Origin: Eudoraea adriatica DSM 19308
Lineage (GTDB): Bacteria > Bacteroidota > Bacteroidia > Flavobacteriales > Flavobacteriaceae
Assembly (NCBI RefSeq): GCF_000382125.1
Contig: NZ_KB907553.1
Coordinates: 106,676-170,675 of the forward strand
DNA: 64,000 nucleotides
Reading direction: 5' to 3'
A program made the position numbers and the translations under genes. The notes beneath the pieces were generated by a model. It was given only the letters and a program-made list of their open reading frames with translations. It searched no databases and was not told where the DNA came from. Of the stretch, positions 38,502 through 47,623 are shown piece after piece (the first letter of the stretch is position 1; each line of letters opens with the position of its first letter).

Positions 38502-39878
38502 TCAGACCAATACCTTTTTTACTTCTTTCCTAAGGTAAAACCCGGTAACCAGGGTTGCTAATACATCAGCAATGGGAAAGGAGATCCAGACACCTGATTC
38601 CCCTAAAAAATTTGGCAATATCAGGATCAAAGGAATAAAAAAGAACCCTTGCCTGGTAAGTGTAAGGAGCAGGGCGGGAATAGCTTTCCCTACAGCCTGA
38701 AAATATGCCGCCCCTATTAGTTGAAGCGCAATGATAGGGGTTGCGGCAAAAACCCATCGCATCGCTGAAGGTGTATGTTCCAGGACAAAGGCATTCGTAG
38801 CCAATTCCATTGCAGGCATATTTGGTTTATCACTTAAAAACAGGGACGTAATTTCTGCCGGGAAAATCATTAAAACCACAAAAACGAGCGTGGCTACGAT
38901 AGCCGCATATTTAATTGCAGTATTGATTGATTCTCGTACTCTGGGGTATTTTTGTGCCCCATAATTGAAACCGGCAATAGGAAGGAAGCCCTGGGTAACT
39001 CCAAATACAGGGAAAAGGGCAAACATGAGCATTCTCCCTATAATGGCGTACACAGCAACCATAGGTTCCCCACCAAGAGAAAACAGAATGTTGTTCATTA
39101 GTAAATAGGTAATACTTGTTACTGCCTGCCTCGAGAGGGTTACAAATCCCAAACCTCCTATTTCCCGTAAAATATTTCGATCTAATCCAAAATGAGACCA
39201 AGTAATTTTTAGTTCAGAATTTTTCGATCTGAAAAAATAAAAAATATATGCAAAACACATCAGGTACCCGGCCGTAGTTGCCCAGGCTGCTCCTGCCATC
39301 CCCCAATTAAATACATAAATGAATATGTAGTCTAACAGGAGATTCCCAATCGATGGTATAATCATGGCAATCATGGCAAACTTAGGTTTCCCCTCGGCCC
39401 GAATAACCGTGTTGCCCATCATACAAAGTGCTAAAAAGGGTACTCCGTATAAAACTATGGTATAGTAGATCTTAGCAGGATCAAATATGGCTCCCTTACC
39501 CCCGAATGCAGGTATTAAACCATCTACGAAATATAGACCTAAAACCACCATTGAAATAGTAACCAGCAAGGTTAAAGTAATCTGATTTCCAAAGGTTTTT
39601 AAGGCCTTCTCTTTATGGTCCGCACCAAGTGCACGAGAAATAATGCTGCTTCCTCCTATCCCGATAGCCATTCCCAATGCTGCAATAAAAAAAGAAACGG
39701 GCAGTACTACATTAATGGCAGCTATGGCAATAGAACCAATCCAGTTGCCTACGAAAATAGTATCTACCAAAATATTAAGAGACATTACAAGAATGCCTAT
39801 AGATGCCGGTACTGCCTGCCTGATAAGGAGTTTTCCAATGGGTTCCGCCCCTAATTGATCTGAGGAGACTTTTGCCAT
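38502..39878 (-). CDS. MATE family multidrug/cation antiporter
   Basis: A 458-residue inner-membrane protein with about 12 membrane segments and the family's two-fold repeat. The N terminus ELxxEPIGKLLIRQAVPASIG-type stretch (PIGKLLIRQAVPASIGILV), the loop GMAIGIGGSSIISRALG and ATTAGYLMCFAYI fit MATE transporters of the DinF/NorM type. Likely exports cationic drugs or metabolites against Na+ or H+. It stands alone, convergent with the GH30 gene and 84 bases downstream of ferrochelatase. Confidence 0.9.
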   Translation of the reverse strand: MAKVSSDQLGAEPIGKLLIRQAVPASIGILVMSLNILVDTIFVGNWIGSIAIAAINVVLPVSFFIAALGMAIGIGGSSIISRALGADHKEKALKTFGNQITLTLLVTISMVVLGLYFVDGLIPAFGGKGAIFDPAKIYYTIVLYGVPFLALCMMGNTVIRAEGKPKFAMIAMIIPSIGNLLLDYIFIYVFNWGMAGAAWATTAGYLMCFAYIFYFFRSKNSELKITWSHFGLDRNILREIGGLGFVTLSRQAVTSITYLLMNNILFSLGGEPMVAVYAIIGRMLMFALFPVFGVTQGFLPIAGFNYGAQKYPRVRESINTAIKYAAIVATLVFVVLMIFPAEITSLFLSDKPNMPAMELATNAFVLEHTPSAMRWVFAATPIIALQLIGAAYFQAVGKAIPALLLTLTRQGFFFIPLILILPNFLGESGVWISFPIADVLATLVTGFYLRKEVKKVLV

Positions 39879-39962
39879 TATTATCCTGTAATTATAGTAT
39901 TATGCATATTCTGATAGATGGATGCGCTTTTTCAAAGCCCAATATTAATTGAATACCGCTTA

Positions 39963-40994
39963 TTAAGCAGGTAAGGCTTCACTTTTATGCCAATTGTTTA
40001 TCCATTCGGCCATTAGAGCCACCCAGGAATCGCTCTCATTTAGGCAGGGGATATGAATATAATCCTGACCTCCCGCCTCAATAAATTGCTCTTTGCCCTC
40101 CATGGCAATTTCTTCAAGAGTTTCCAGACAATCACTTACAAAAGCAGGGGTAATAACCGCAAGTCTCTTAATTCCTTCTTTAGCCAGACGTTCAAACTCA
40201 AAATCTGTATAAGGTTTTAACCATGGATCTCCCGCAAGACGCGATTGAAATGAAGTGCTTACCTTCCGATCATCCAGATTTAACTCTGCTTTTACCAATT
40301 CTGTAGTATCATAGCATTGATGTCTGTAACATGTATAGTGTGCAACTGAGTTTGTCTGGCAACAACTACCATCTATTTTACAATGGAATTTAGTTGGATC
40401 TGACTTTCTGATATGTCGTTCCGGAATACCGTGATAGGAAAATAATATATGGTCGTATTCAAAGTCTTTTAATCCTGTGGAAATTCTCTCTGAAAGGACT
40501 CTAATATAGTCCGCATTCTTATAAAATGCAGGTAAGGTTGTAATTTTTATTTCAGGAAAATTAGCCTGCTGTTCCTGCATAGTTTTAACAACAACAGTCT
40601 CATAAGAAGACATTGCATAGTGCGGATAAAGTGGCACTAACAATATTTCATTCACTCCCTTTTCTTTTAATTCCTTTAAGGCCTTCTTTATGCTCATTGA
40701 ACCATAGCGCATCCCCAGGGCAAGAGGAAGATCTGTTTGCTGTTGAACTTTAGACGCAAAACGTTCTGAAATTACAATTAAAGGAGAGCCTTCTTCCCAC
40801 CAGATCTTTGCATATGCCTTTGCAGATTTCTTGGGGCGGGTTTGAAGAATTATTCCGCGAACAAGTAAGTTGCGTAGCCATTTTGGAACGTCAATTACCC
40901 GCTCATCCATTAAAAACTCATCCAAATATGGTTTTACTTCTTTAGCTGTGGGACCATCAGGAGATCCTAAATTAACTAACAACACACCCTTCAT
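39963..40994 (-). CDS. hemH: Ferrochelatase
   Basis: A 343-residue enzyme that inserts ferrous iron into protoporphyrin IX. The start MKGVLLVNLGSPDGPT is typical, the catalytic region has LFSYHGIPERHI (active-site His), and ETLEEIAMEG near the C terminus carries the conserved Glu residues. An unusual cysteine-rich insert HCKIDGSCCQ...YTCYRHQCYDTT follows the active-site His; comparable Cys-bearing segments in some microbial ferrochelatases are proposed to hold a [2Fe-2S] cluster. It is separated from the main hem cluster by about 7 kb and is transcribed alone. Confidence 0.95.
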   Translation of the reverse strand: MKGVLLVNLGSPDGPTAKEVKPYLDEFLMDERVIDVPKWLRNLLVRGIILQTRPKKSAKAYAKIWWEEGSPLIVISERFASKVQQQTDLPLALGMRYGSMSIKKALKELKEKGVNEILLVPLYPHYAMSSYETVVVKTMQEQQANFPEIKITTLPAFYKNADYIRVLSERISTGLKDFEYDHILFSYHGIPERHIRKSDPTKFHCKIDGSCCQTNSVAHYTCYRHQCYDTTELVKAELNLDDRKVSTSFQSRLAGDPWLKPYTDFEFERLAKEGIKRLAVITPAFVSDCLETLEEIAMEGKEQFIEAGGQDYIHIPCLNESDSWVALMAEWINNWHKSEALPA

Positions 40995-41204
40995 AATTCT
41001 TTTATTAAGCTATTTTTTTTAACAATACAAAAATACTACTTGGAATGAAACTCCGTTAAATTAAGGCGAATACTTTTCTGATGACTAAATAAGCAATCTT
41101 TATAGAGCCAACCACTCTATAGATATTTTTTTTAAAATTGCAATGGCATTGGATACTATTCTTGCCTCGGAAAATTTACAAGAGGTGCCAAACAAACCTA
41201 TATA

Positions 41205-44200
41205 ATGCGCTTAACTTCAATAATAATCTGCTTTGTATTGTCGCTGATGTGCTATTCCCAGTCGGAAAAAAGTTTGCTCTGGGAAATATCCGGCAATGGC
41301 TTAGAAACATCTTCATATTTATACGGCACCATGCACGTGAGTAAGAAAATCGCTTTCCGATTAGACGATGTTTTTTATGAAGCCCTGGATAAAAGTGAAA
41401 TAGTTGCTCTTGAATCAGATCCTGAAACCTGGCTGGAGAGCGAAGATCGTTTTGGTTCTGATTCCCAGAATAAAGGCTATGGTTTCAATACAAAAGGGTT
41501 TTATACGCATTCTTTTGCCTTCCAACATCCAAGAAAAAAAGACCTTGCATCTTATCTGGCATTTGAAGAAAGGTTGGTAAATAGCATTCTTTACCGAACG
41601 AACGAAAATTCACAAAATTTTGAGGAGGACACGTATTTGGATATGTTCATATATCAGGCCGGCAGCAGGTTTAACAAACCGATCCTTGCATTGGAGAAGC
41701 TGGAAGAATCATCTGCACTGGTAGGCAGGGCGAGCCTGAATTCCATGAAAATGAAACCGGATGAATGGCTTCAAAAACGTATGCAGCAGCAAGACCTGAT
41801 GTTTTTAATGCAGGATGCGTATCGTGAACGCAATTTAAGTTTATTGGATTCTATCGATAAGGCCATGTATACGGATCACTACCTGAAAAACATGCTCTAT
41901 ATCCGCAATGAGAACATGGCGAAAAGTTTAGATTCTGCTATACAAAAGGCCAAAGTTTTTGCAGGAATAGGTGCAGCTCACTTACCGGGTGCACATGGGG
42001 TAATTGCCTTATTGAAGAAAAAAGGATATGTGGTAGAGCCGCTTGTGTCTGAAGCAACAGATAAAGGCCAAAAACTCAAAAATAAATTCTTGGGTAAAAT
42101 AAGGGAACATTCTTATAAAACTTTTGGGCCGGATGACAACTTCTTTACCATTTCACTTCCCTATAAATTATATCCGATATCTGAAAGAATTACCACGGTA
42201 TACGTTTCGCCTGATTTGGCAAATGGAAGTTATTTTATGGTAAACAGGGTGCCTACCTATGCCAATTTGAAAGCAGGAGGAGACTACACTTTGGAGGATA
42301 TTGATCAATTACTATTTGAAAATATCCCCGGAACTATTTTGAGTAAAAAACCTATTATCAATAAAAGATATAAAGGTCTCGACATAAGAAACAAATTAAA
42401 AAATGGAGATCATCAGAGATACCAAATTTATATCACTCCGCTTGAAATACTAATTTTTAAAATGGGAGGAGAAGGTGACTACGTCACTAATTATTCGGAC
42501 AAAGTTTTTAATAGCCTAAAGTTTAAAAAGCCTGACGAAGGCCCAAAACTAATATCTTCTGCTTACAAGGACTTTGAAATAGCTATGCCCGGGTTACATA
42601 AATTTACAAACGCATCCAGAGGTGGCAGTCGCAGCATTGAAGGATATGACCCTGCAAGCAATTCCTATTACTTTCTAAAGAAAACAACGCTGAATGATTT
42701 AAATTTTATTGAGGAAGACACCTTTGAACTCAAACAAATTCAAAAAAGGATATACCAGGACCTCGAGCTTAAACCAAAATACAATTCTTTTGATAAGAAA
42801 TCCCTGACTTCAAAGGCTGTTTGGGATTCTGTAACGGGTCAGGATCTGTACTTGAAAACTGTGATTAAAAGGGGGGATTATTATTTGATGGGCGTACGTA
42901 CAACGAGTGAAATTCTCGCTGAGGAGTATTTTAATTCGTTCAAAATTTCAGAAGTATCTTATCCTGAAGTGTTCAAAAAGGTAATAGATACAGCGATGCA
43001 TTTCAGCACGGTTACCTCTATAGATCCACCTAAATTTGTTGAAAATAGTAATCACCAATTCAGTAATAAGAAAAAAACAAAGGCTTATAGTCCGTATTCC
43101 AAAAAGACAGTTTATCAGAACAAAAATAATGAGGCAATTGAGGTAGAACTTACCAAATCTCATGACTATCTTACCTTTTCCAACATAGATTCTATTTGGG
43201 TATTACGCAAAAAACAATATTCCGATAAACATTTTGTTATCCAAAATGAACAGACTAAGACCACAGGTGATGGGTCTCACGAATTACAATTCGTTATCAC
43301 AGATACAGCCAGTACAAGGGGTATTCTAATAAAAAATGTTATTCGCGGCGGCCTGTTTTACCAGTTAAAGACAGTTGTAGATACCCTGTCGGAACCCAGT
43401 CCTTTTGTCAGCGCTTTTTTCGACAATTTCAAACCGGTAGGTAAGCCTTTGGGAAGAGATCTCCTGGAAGATAAAACAGCAGATTTCTTTGCCGCACTAA
43501 GGGAAAACGACAGTATAGTGCTAAAGGGCTACAGATATCTTTTGTTTGATGAACGGCATATAGATTCATTAACCTACTATATTTCAAAGTTTTCTTTTGA
43601 TGAGGATAAAAAGCACATTCAATCCTACCTGATTAAGCAATTAGGGGTCTTACCACAAGAAGAGGTAATTACGTTTCTTACAGATTTCTATGCCAAATCA
43701 TATAATAACTCCAGTGCTCAAATTAATATCCTGCAATCATTAGCAAGTAAAAAAACAGAAGCCTCTGCTGGCCTCTTTCTTCAACTTATGACTCAAGATC
43801 TGCCATTGGTATCTAATACGGCAGAAATAAAAAGTATTTTCAAACCATATGAAGACAGTTTGGAATTAGCCAGGCGATTATATCCCGAATTGTTAAAATA
43901 CAGTTCTATTACAGAGTACAAAGCCCCAATTTTTTCACTTCTGGCACAGTTAAAAAAGGAAGATCTGATAAAGTCTGCAAACTATAAGAAGTACAAAGGT
44001 CAGCTTTTAAATGATGCTAAAATTCTCTTGAAAAGGCATCTTGGTGAACAGAATAACAAAGAATTAAAAACCAGGCAGGCTAATTATACAAGACTCAGAA
44101 ATAACAAAATCCTGAACGATTATGTTGTTTTATTATATCCTTTTGCAGGGGAAAGAGAAATGGCTCAGTTTTTTAACCGACTCCTTTTAGTAAAAGATCC

Positions 44201-44729
44201 GGAAATACGAAGTACCTATGTTACGCTGCTGGCATCGGATGGAAAAAGTATACCTTCAGCGGTGATCAACTCTATGGCTTATGATATTAATAGCCGGCTT
44301 TTATTGTATACCAAGCTGGTCCGCAAGGGAAAATCGGAACTTTTTCCTCATCAATACGGTTCGGAACAATATCTGGCGGAAGCCCTTATTTATAAGGACA
44401 GAAGATTTGACAGAAATAAGGATGAAGTTATATACCTTGGAGACAGGTCTTTAAACTATAAGAATAGCTCCTATACTGCATATTATTTTAAGACAAAAAA
44501 TAGCCAGGATTACCATAAGAATTTTAAAATCCATATGGTTGTATTTGCAGATAATACCCCCTTCAATTCAGATCCATATTATATGAATGAAGGATTGCGA
44601 ATGGCAGATACAGATACTGAAGAGGAGGCAATGGACTTTGTTACTGAAACCTTTCTGTTAAAAGATAGGAAGAGGGCTATTGCTTACAGGCCAAACCAAT
44701 ACCGTGGTTATGCAAGTTTTGGCTTCTAA
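41205..44729 (+). CDS. Very large secreted TraB/GumN-domain protein
   Basis: A 1174-residue protein with a short signal (SIIICFVLSLMCYSQSE). Residues ~25-290 are a TraB/GumN-type domain: LYGTMHVSKK, VALESDP and AGIGAAHLPGAHGV are its three hallmark motifs, with the GxxH turn at the end. The remaining ~880 residues have no family I recognise; the middle contains repeated beta-rich segments and the end a helical, HEAT-like region. TraB-like proteins of this type are proposed proteases or peptide-binding proteins. Normal TraB/GumN proteins are ~300 residues, so this is an unusual multidomain version. The DUF1460 gene follows after 30 bases. Confidence 0.8.
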   Translation: MRLTSIIICFVLSLMCYSQSEKSLLWEISGNGLETSSYLYGTMHVSKKIAFRLDDVFYEALDKSEIVALESDPETWLESEDRFGSDSQNKGYGFNTKGFYTHSFAFQHPRKKDLASYLAFEERLVNSILYRTNENSQNFEEDTYLDMFIYQAGSRFNKPILALEKLEESSALVGRASLNSMKMKPDEWLQKRMQQQDLMFLMQDAYRERNLSLLDSIDKAMYTDHYLKNMLYIRNENMAKSLDSAIQKAKVFAGIGAAHLPGAHGVIALLKKKGYVVEPLVSEATDKGQKLKNKFLGKIREHSYKTFGPDDNFFTISLPYKLYPISERITTVYVSPDLANGSYFMVNRVPTYANLKAGGDYTLEDIDQLLFENIPGTILSKKPIINKRYKGLDIRNKLKNGDHQRYQIYITPLEILIFKMGGEGDYVTNYSDKVFNSLKFKKPDEGPKLISSAYKDFEIAMPGLHKFTNASRGGSRSIEGYDPASNSYYFLKKTTLNDLNFIEEDTFELKQIQKRIYQDLELKPKYNSFDKKSLTSKAVWDSVTGQDLYLKTVIKRGDYYLMGVRTTSEILAEEYFNSFKISEVSYPEVFKKVIDTAMHFSTVTSIDPPKFVENSNHQFSNKKKTKAYSPYSKKTVYQNKNNEAIEVELTKSHDYLTFSNIDSIWVLRKKQYSDKHFVIQNEQTKTTGDGSHELQFVITDTASTRGILIKNVIRGGLFYQLKTVVDTLSEPSPFVSAFFDNFKPVGKPLGRDLLEDKTADFFAALRENDSIVLKGYRYLLFDERHIDSLTYYISKFSFDEDKKHIQSYLIKQLGVLPQEEVITFLTDFYAKSYNNSSAQINILQSLASKKTEASAGLFLQLMTQDLPLVSNTAEIKSIFKPYEDSLELARRLYPELLKYSSITEYKAPIFSLLAQLKKEDLIKSANYKKYKGQLLNDAKILLKRHLGEQNNKELKTRQANYTRLRNNKILNDYVVLLYPFAGEREMAQFFNRLLLVKDPEIRSTYVTLLASDGKSIPSAVINSMAYDINSRLLLYTKLVRKGKSELFPHQYGSEQYLAEALIYKDRRFDRNKDEVIYLGDRSLNYKNSSYTAYYFKTKNSQDYHKNFKIHMVVFADNTPFNSDPYYMNEGLRMADTDTEEEAMDFVTETFLLKDRKRAIAYRPNQYRGYASFGF

Positions 44730-44759
44730 ATTGTACTTTTGCTTTATTAGCAATAAGAC

Positions 44760-45596
44760 ATGAAATTAATTTTTGGCATTATTTTCTTCATTTTATCCCT
44801 GACAGCAAGTTCTCAGCAGCTTATTTGCTCCGATCAGGACAAAACAGCGTTTGATATTAAGATTAAAGAGCTTAAACGTTTGAAACAGCCCAATTTTGGT
44901 GATACCATAATTTCGGTTGGTAAAACTTTTCTTGGACTGCCTTATGTAGCCAAAACATTGGAAATAGGAGAATCTGAGGCTTTGGTTATTAATTTTCAGG
45001 GGATGGACTGCACCACCTATGTAGAGAACGTTTTGGCTTTCAGTATTTTGTTAAAGAAGGATAGTATGAATTTTGATTCCTTCGCCAATACCCTTGAAAA
45101 TATCCGTTATAAAGATGGTAAATTAGATGGTTATGCTTCCCGGTTACATTATTTTTCTGAATGGATAGCCAACAACGAAAAGAAAGGGCTGTTGGAAGAT
45201 ATAACTGTTGCAACAGGAGGTATTGAAATAACGAAAGAGATAAATTTTATGAGTACCCACAGGGATTTATATCCCTTTTTGGCCGACGATGAAAATTTCG
45301 AAAAAATCAAAGCTTCTGAAAACTCCCTTAATCACCAGCCAATTTGCATTTTGCCCCAGAACCAGATCGAAGCAAACGAAGATCTGATAAAGAACGGGGA
45401 TATTATTGCATTAACCACCTCCATTCAAGGACTGGATATTACCCATACGGGCATTGCCATCAGGGAAAAAGACGGCCGGATTCACCTGCTGCATGCATCT
45501 TCTTCCGGAAAGGTTGAAATTTCTGAATTACCCCTGACAGAATATTTGAAAAAGATCAAAAAGAATACAGGGATAATGGTTGCCAGACCATTATAA
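44760..45596 (+). CDS. DUF1460 family protein (NlpC/P60-like fold)
   Basis: A 278-residue exported protein (signal IFGIIFFILSLTASSQQ). It contains the DUF1460 segments VGKTFLGLPYVAKTLE and NFQGMDCTTYVEN (candidate catalytic Cys) and THTGIAIREK with HLLHAS (candidate His). The domain is an NlpC/P60-like cysteine-peptidase fold found in a solved Bacteroides protein, and is suspected to cleave peptides or cell-wall components. It probably forms an operon with the upstream TraB/GumN gene (30-base spacing). Confidence 0.85.
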   Translation: MKLIFGIIFFILSLTASSQQLICSDQDKTAFDIKIKELKRLKQPNFGDTIISVGKTFLGLPYVAKTLEIGESEALVINFQGMDCTTYVENVLAFSILLKKDSMNFDSFANTLENIRYKDGKLDGYASRLHYFSEWIANNEKKGLLEDITVATGGIEITKEINFMSTHRDLYPFLADDENFEKIKASENSLNHQPICILPQNQIEANEDLIKNGDIIALTTSIQGLDITHTGIAIREKDGRIHLLHASSSGKVEISELPLTEYLKKIKKNTGIMVARPL

Positions 45597-45715
45597 AATC
45601 AATGCTCCATGTAATTTGTACTTTCACATCGTAATTATATGCTTTGTCGAAAGTATTAGTGAACTTTCCAGGAATGATTATAATGCTCTAACCCGATTTT
45701 TTTAAAGAATGATGT

Positions 45716-46483
45716 CTATCGGCCGAGGCAATAATTTATACCGCCTACTAAATGTTTTTGAAAGTCGGGTTCATCATAAGATTCATTTGTGTGGCCTCCT
45801 CCGGTATAAAAAACACGACCTCCATCAAATTCCTGATACCATGCAATAGGATGGTTATCGCCGTTTGTGCCACCTTCATATGAAGTTTCATCGAGGTAGA
45901 TAAGTACATTCATGTCCGGATTTATATTTTCATAATTATACCATTCGTCGTTGCGAACCCAGGTATCCTTTAAATGCACTGTAGACGGATGTTCTCTGTT
46001 TACTACATTCATTTTAGCCTCTCTCACATTAGGATCATTTGGGTGGCTCGTAAAATATGCCCCTACCAGTTTGCCATACCACGGCCAGCCGTATTCTGTA
46101 TCGCTGGCGGCGTGTATTCCCATGTAGTTGCCTCCGTTATTGATATACTTCTTAAAGGCCTGCTCCTGATCAGGGCCCAACACATCCATGGTAGTACTTA
46201 GAAATAGAACCAAATCATATTTTTTTAAGTTCGCCTCATTAAATTGCAAAGAATCTTCAGTTTGCGTTATTGAAAAATTATTTTCTTTTCCCAAATTTTT
46301 AAGGGTTTCAACACCTTTTTCAATGGACTTGTGCCTATAGCCCATGGTCTTTGTAAAAACCAAAACCTGTGCGGTTACTTCATTTATGACTGCAATGTTT
46401 TCTTCTGACATTTGAGGTTGTGCGTATGCCGTAAAGGAGATGCAAATTAGGAAAGTGCCAAAAATTTTTCTGAGAGTTTTCAT
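45716..46483 (-). CDS. Exported ThuA-domain protein
   Basis: A 255-residue protein with a signal peptide (IFGTFLICISFTAYAQPQ). The ThuA fold (class I glutamine amidotransferase-like) shows VLVFTKTMGYRHKSI near residue 36, IHAASDTEYGWPWY and a C-terminal segment with GHTNESYDEPDF and the final IGWYQ-type strand (PIAWYQEFDGGRVFYTG). ThuA proteins take part in trehalose and 3-keto-sugar metabolism in other bacteria, so it may belong with the GMC/epimerase genes at the start of the window (inference). AraC regulator lies upstream, same strand, 51 bases apart. Confidence 0.87.
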   Translation of the reverse strand: MKTLRKIFGTFLICISFTAYAQPQMSEENIAVINEVTAQVLVFTKTMGYRHKSIEKGVETLKNLGKENNFSITQTEDSLQFNEANLKKYDLVLFLSTTMDVLGPDQEQAFKKYINNGGNYMGIHAASDTEYGWPWYGKLVGAYFTSHPNDPNVREAKMNVVNREHPSTVHLKDTWVRNDEWYNYENINPDMNVLIYLDETSYEGGTNGDNHPIAWYQEFDGGRVFYTGGGHTNESYDEPDFQKHLVGGINYCLGR

Positions 46484-46534
46484 TTTAATAAAATATTGAT
46501 TGTTAAATATCGATAATTCTGTCGAATCTAACTA

Positions 46535-47458
46535 TTAATTACCCAATGACATTAAATACTTCTTCGGAGTAGTGCCAAATTTCTTTTTGAAGGAAGCAAT
46601 AAAATGGCTGGATGTACTATACCCTATCCTATGGCCTACTTCACTCACATTATACTCCCCCGTTTCCAGCATTTTGCGTGCGAAATCCATTTTATAGTCG
46701 AACAAAAAACTAAATACGGGTTCTCCATACACCTGTTTAAAACCCTCCTTTAATTTTTTAAGGGAGAGGCCAATCTCATCCGACAACTGAGCAAGTGTAG
46801 GCGGTTCTGCCATGCGGCTAATCATAATTTCCTTGGCCTGTTTTATGCGCTTTATATTCTCTTCATCCACCAAAAAGGGGCATTGCTCCAAATCCGCATC
46901 TTCACTTTTGTTGAAATACAACGAAATTAATTCATACACCTTGGCCGTCAGATACAGCTCCTTAATTGAAGGATGAAGATTATAATTAATTATTTGGCTG
47001 AGTATAACTGCAATTGCAGGAGTTACACTTTCCTGAGAATAGTATTTCTTTTCCTTATTATCACTGCTTAAAAAGGGAATATAGTCGGCTTCTTTTGAAA
47101 AAAGAGAATGAAACCTTCGTATGGTCATTACAACAGATACCAACCATGAATTTGGGTTAAGGTCCAGATTTAATGGGAGATCTACCTGAGTATTATATAG
47201 CAATAAAGAATTTTCTTCGGAGACCTCTAAAGCATAATGGCCCTCGTTAAAAATAAATTTTGCGTTCCCTTTTAAACAAAAGTGGAACTGAATAAAACTA
47301 CTATCGATATCACGGTTAACTTTTTGAACCTTAGGACTTTTATTCTGTATTTTTAATACATAAAAATCATCATCTATCAGGACTTCAGTAAAAGAACCTT
47401 GAGCGATGTTTTTGTAAGTTGTTTTAGTGGAATTCATGAACATTTTATTTAGAAACAT
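46535..47458 (-). CDS. AraC-family transcriptional regulator
   Basis: A 307-residue regulator. The N-terminal part resembles a cupin-type sensor domain (FIQFHFCLKGNAKFIFNEG), and the C-terminal ~100 residues have two helix-turn-helix motifs (PTLAQLSDEIGLSLKKLKE and VSEVGHRIGYSTSSHFIASF). An alternative start at the third Met (residue 8) is possible. It is divergent from hemA with 165 bases between, an arrangement that would suit control of the hem operon by this protein; the inducer is unknown. The gene also lies upstream of the ThuA gene on the same strand. Confidence 0.88.
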   Translation of the reverse strand: MFLNKMFMNSTKTTYKNIAQGSFTEVLIDDDFYVLKIQNKSPKVQKVNRDIDSSFIQFHFCLKGNAKFIFNEGHYALEVSEENSLLLYNTQVDLPLNLDLNPNSWLVSVVMTIRRFHSLFSKEADYIPFLSSDNKEKKYYSQESVTPAIAVILSQIINYNLHPSIKELYLTAKVYELISLYFNKSEDADLEQCPFLVDEENIKRIKQAKEIMISRMAEPPTLAQLSDEIGLSLKKLKEGFKQVYGEPVFSFLFDYKMDFARKMLETGEYNVSEVGHRIGYSTSSHFIASFKKKFGTTPKKYLMSLGN

Positions 47459-47596
47459 TCTAAATTGAATATTTGCTACCGGCCATTATTGCTGTAAAAT
47501 TAGAGGTTTTTCCCATAATTCCGGCAAAAAAGCTATAAAAAACTTAAAACGATATATATTGTACCTTCAGCGTTATTTTTATTAAATGTATGCTAT

Positions 47597-47604
47597 TATT
47601 TTTG
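47597..47604 (+). promoter_or_regulatory. Putative -7 promoter box of the hem operon
   Basis: TATTTTTG matches TAnnTTTG and lies 19 bases before the hemA ATG, in the region shared with the divergent AraC gene. A -33 element at the usual distance was not evident. Confidence 0.45.
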
Positions 47605-47623
47605 TGAGCTATATGGATAATGC

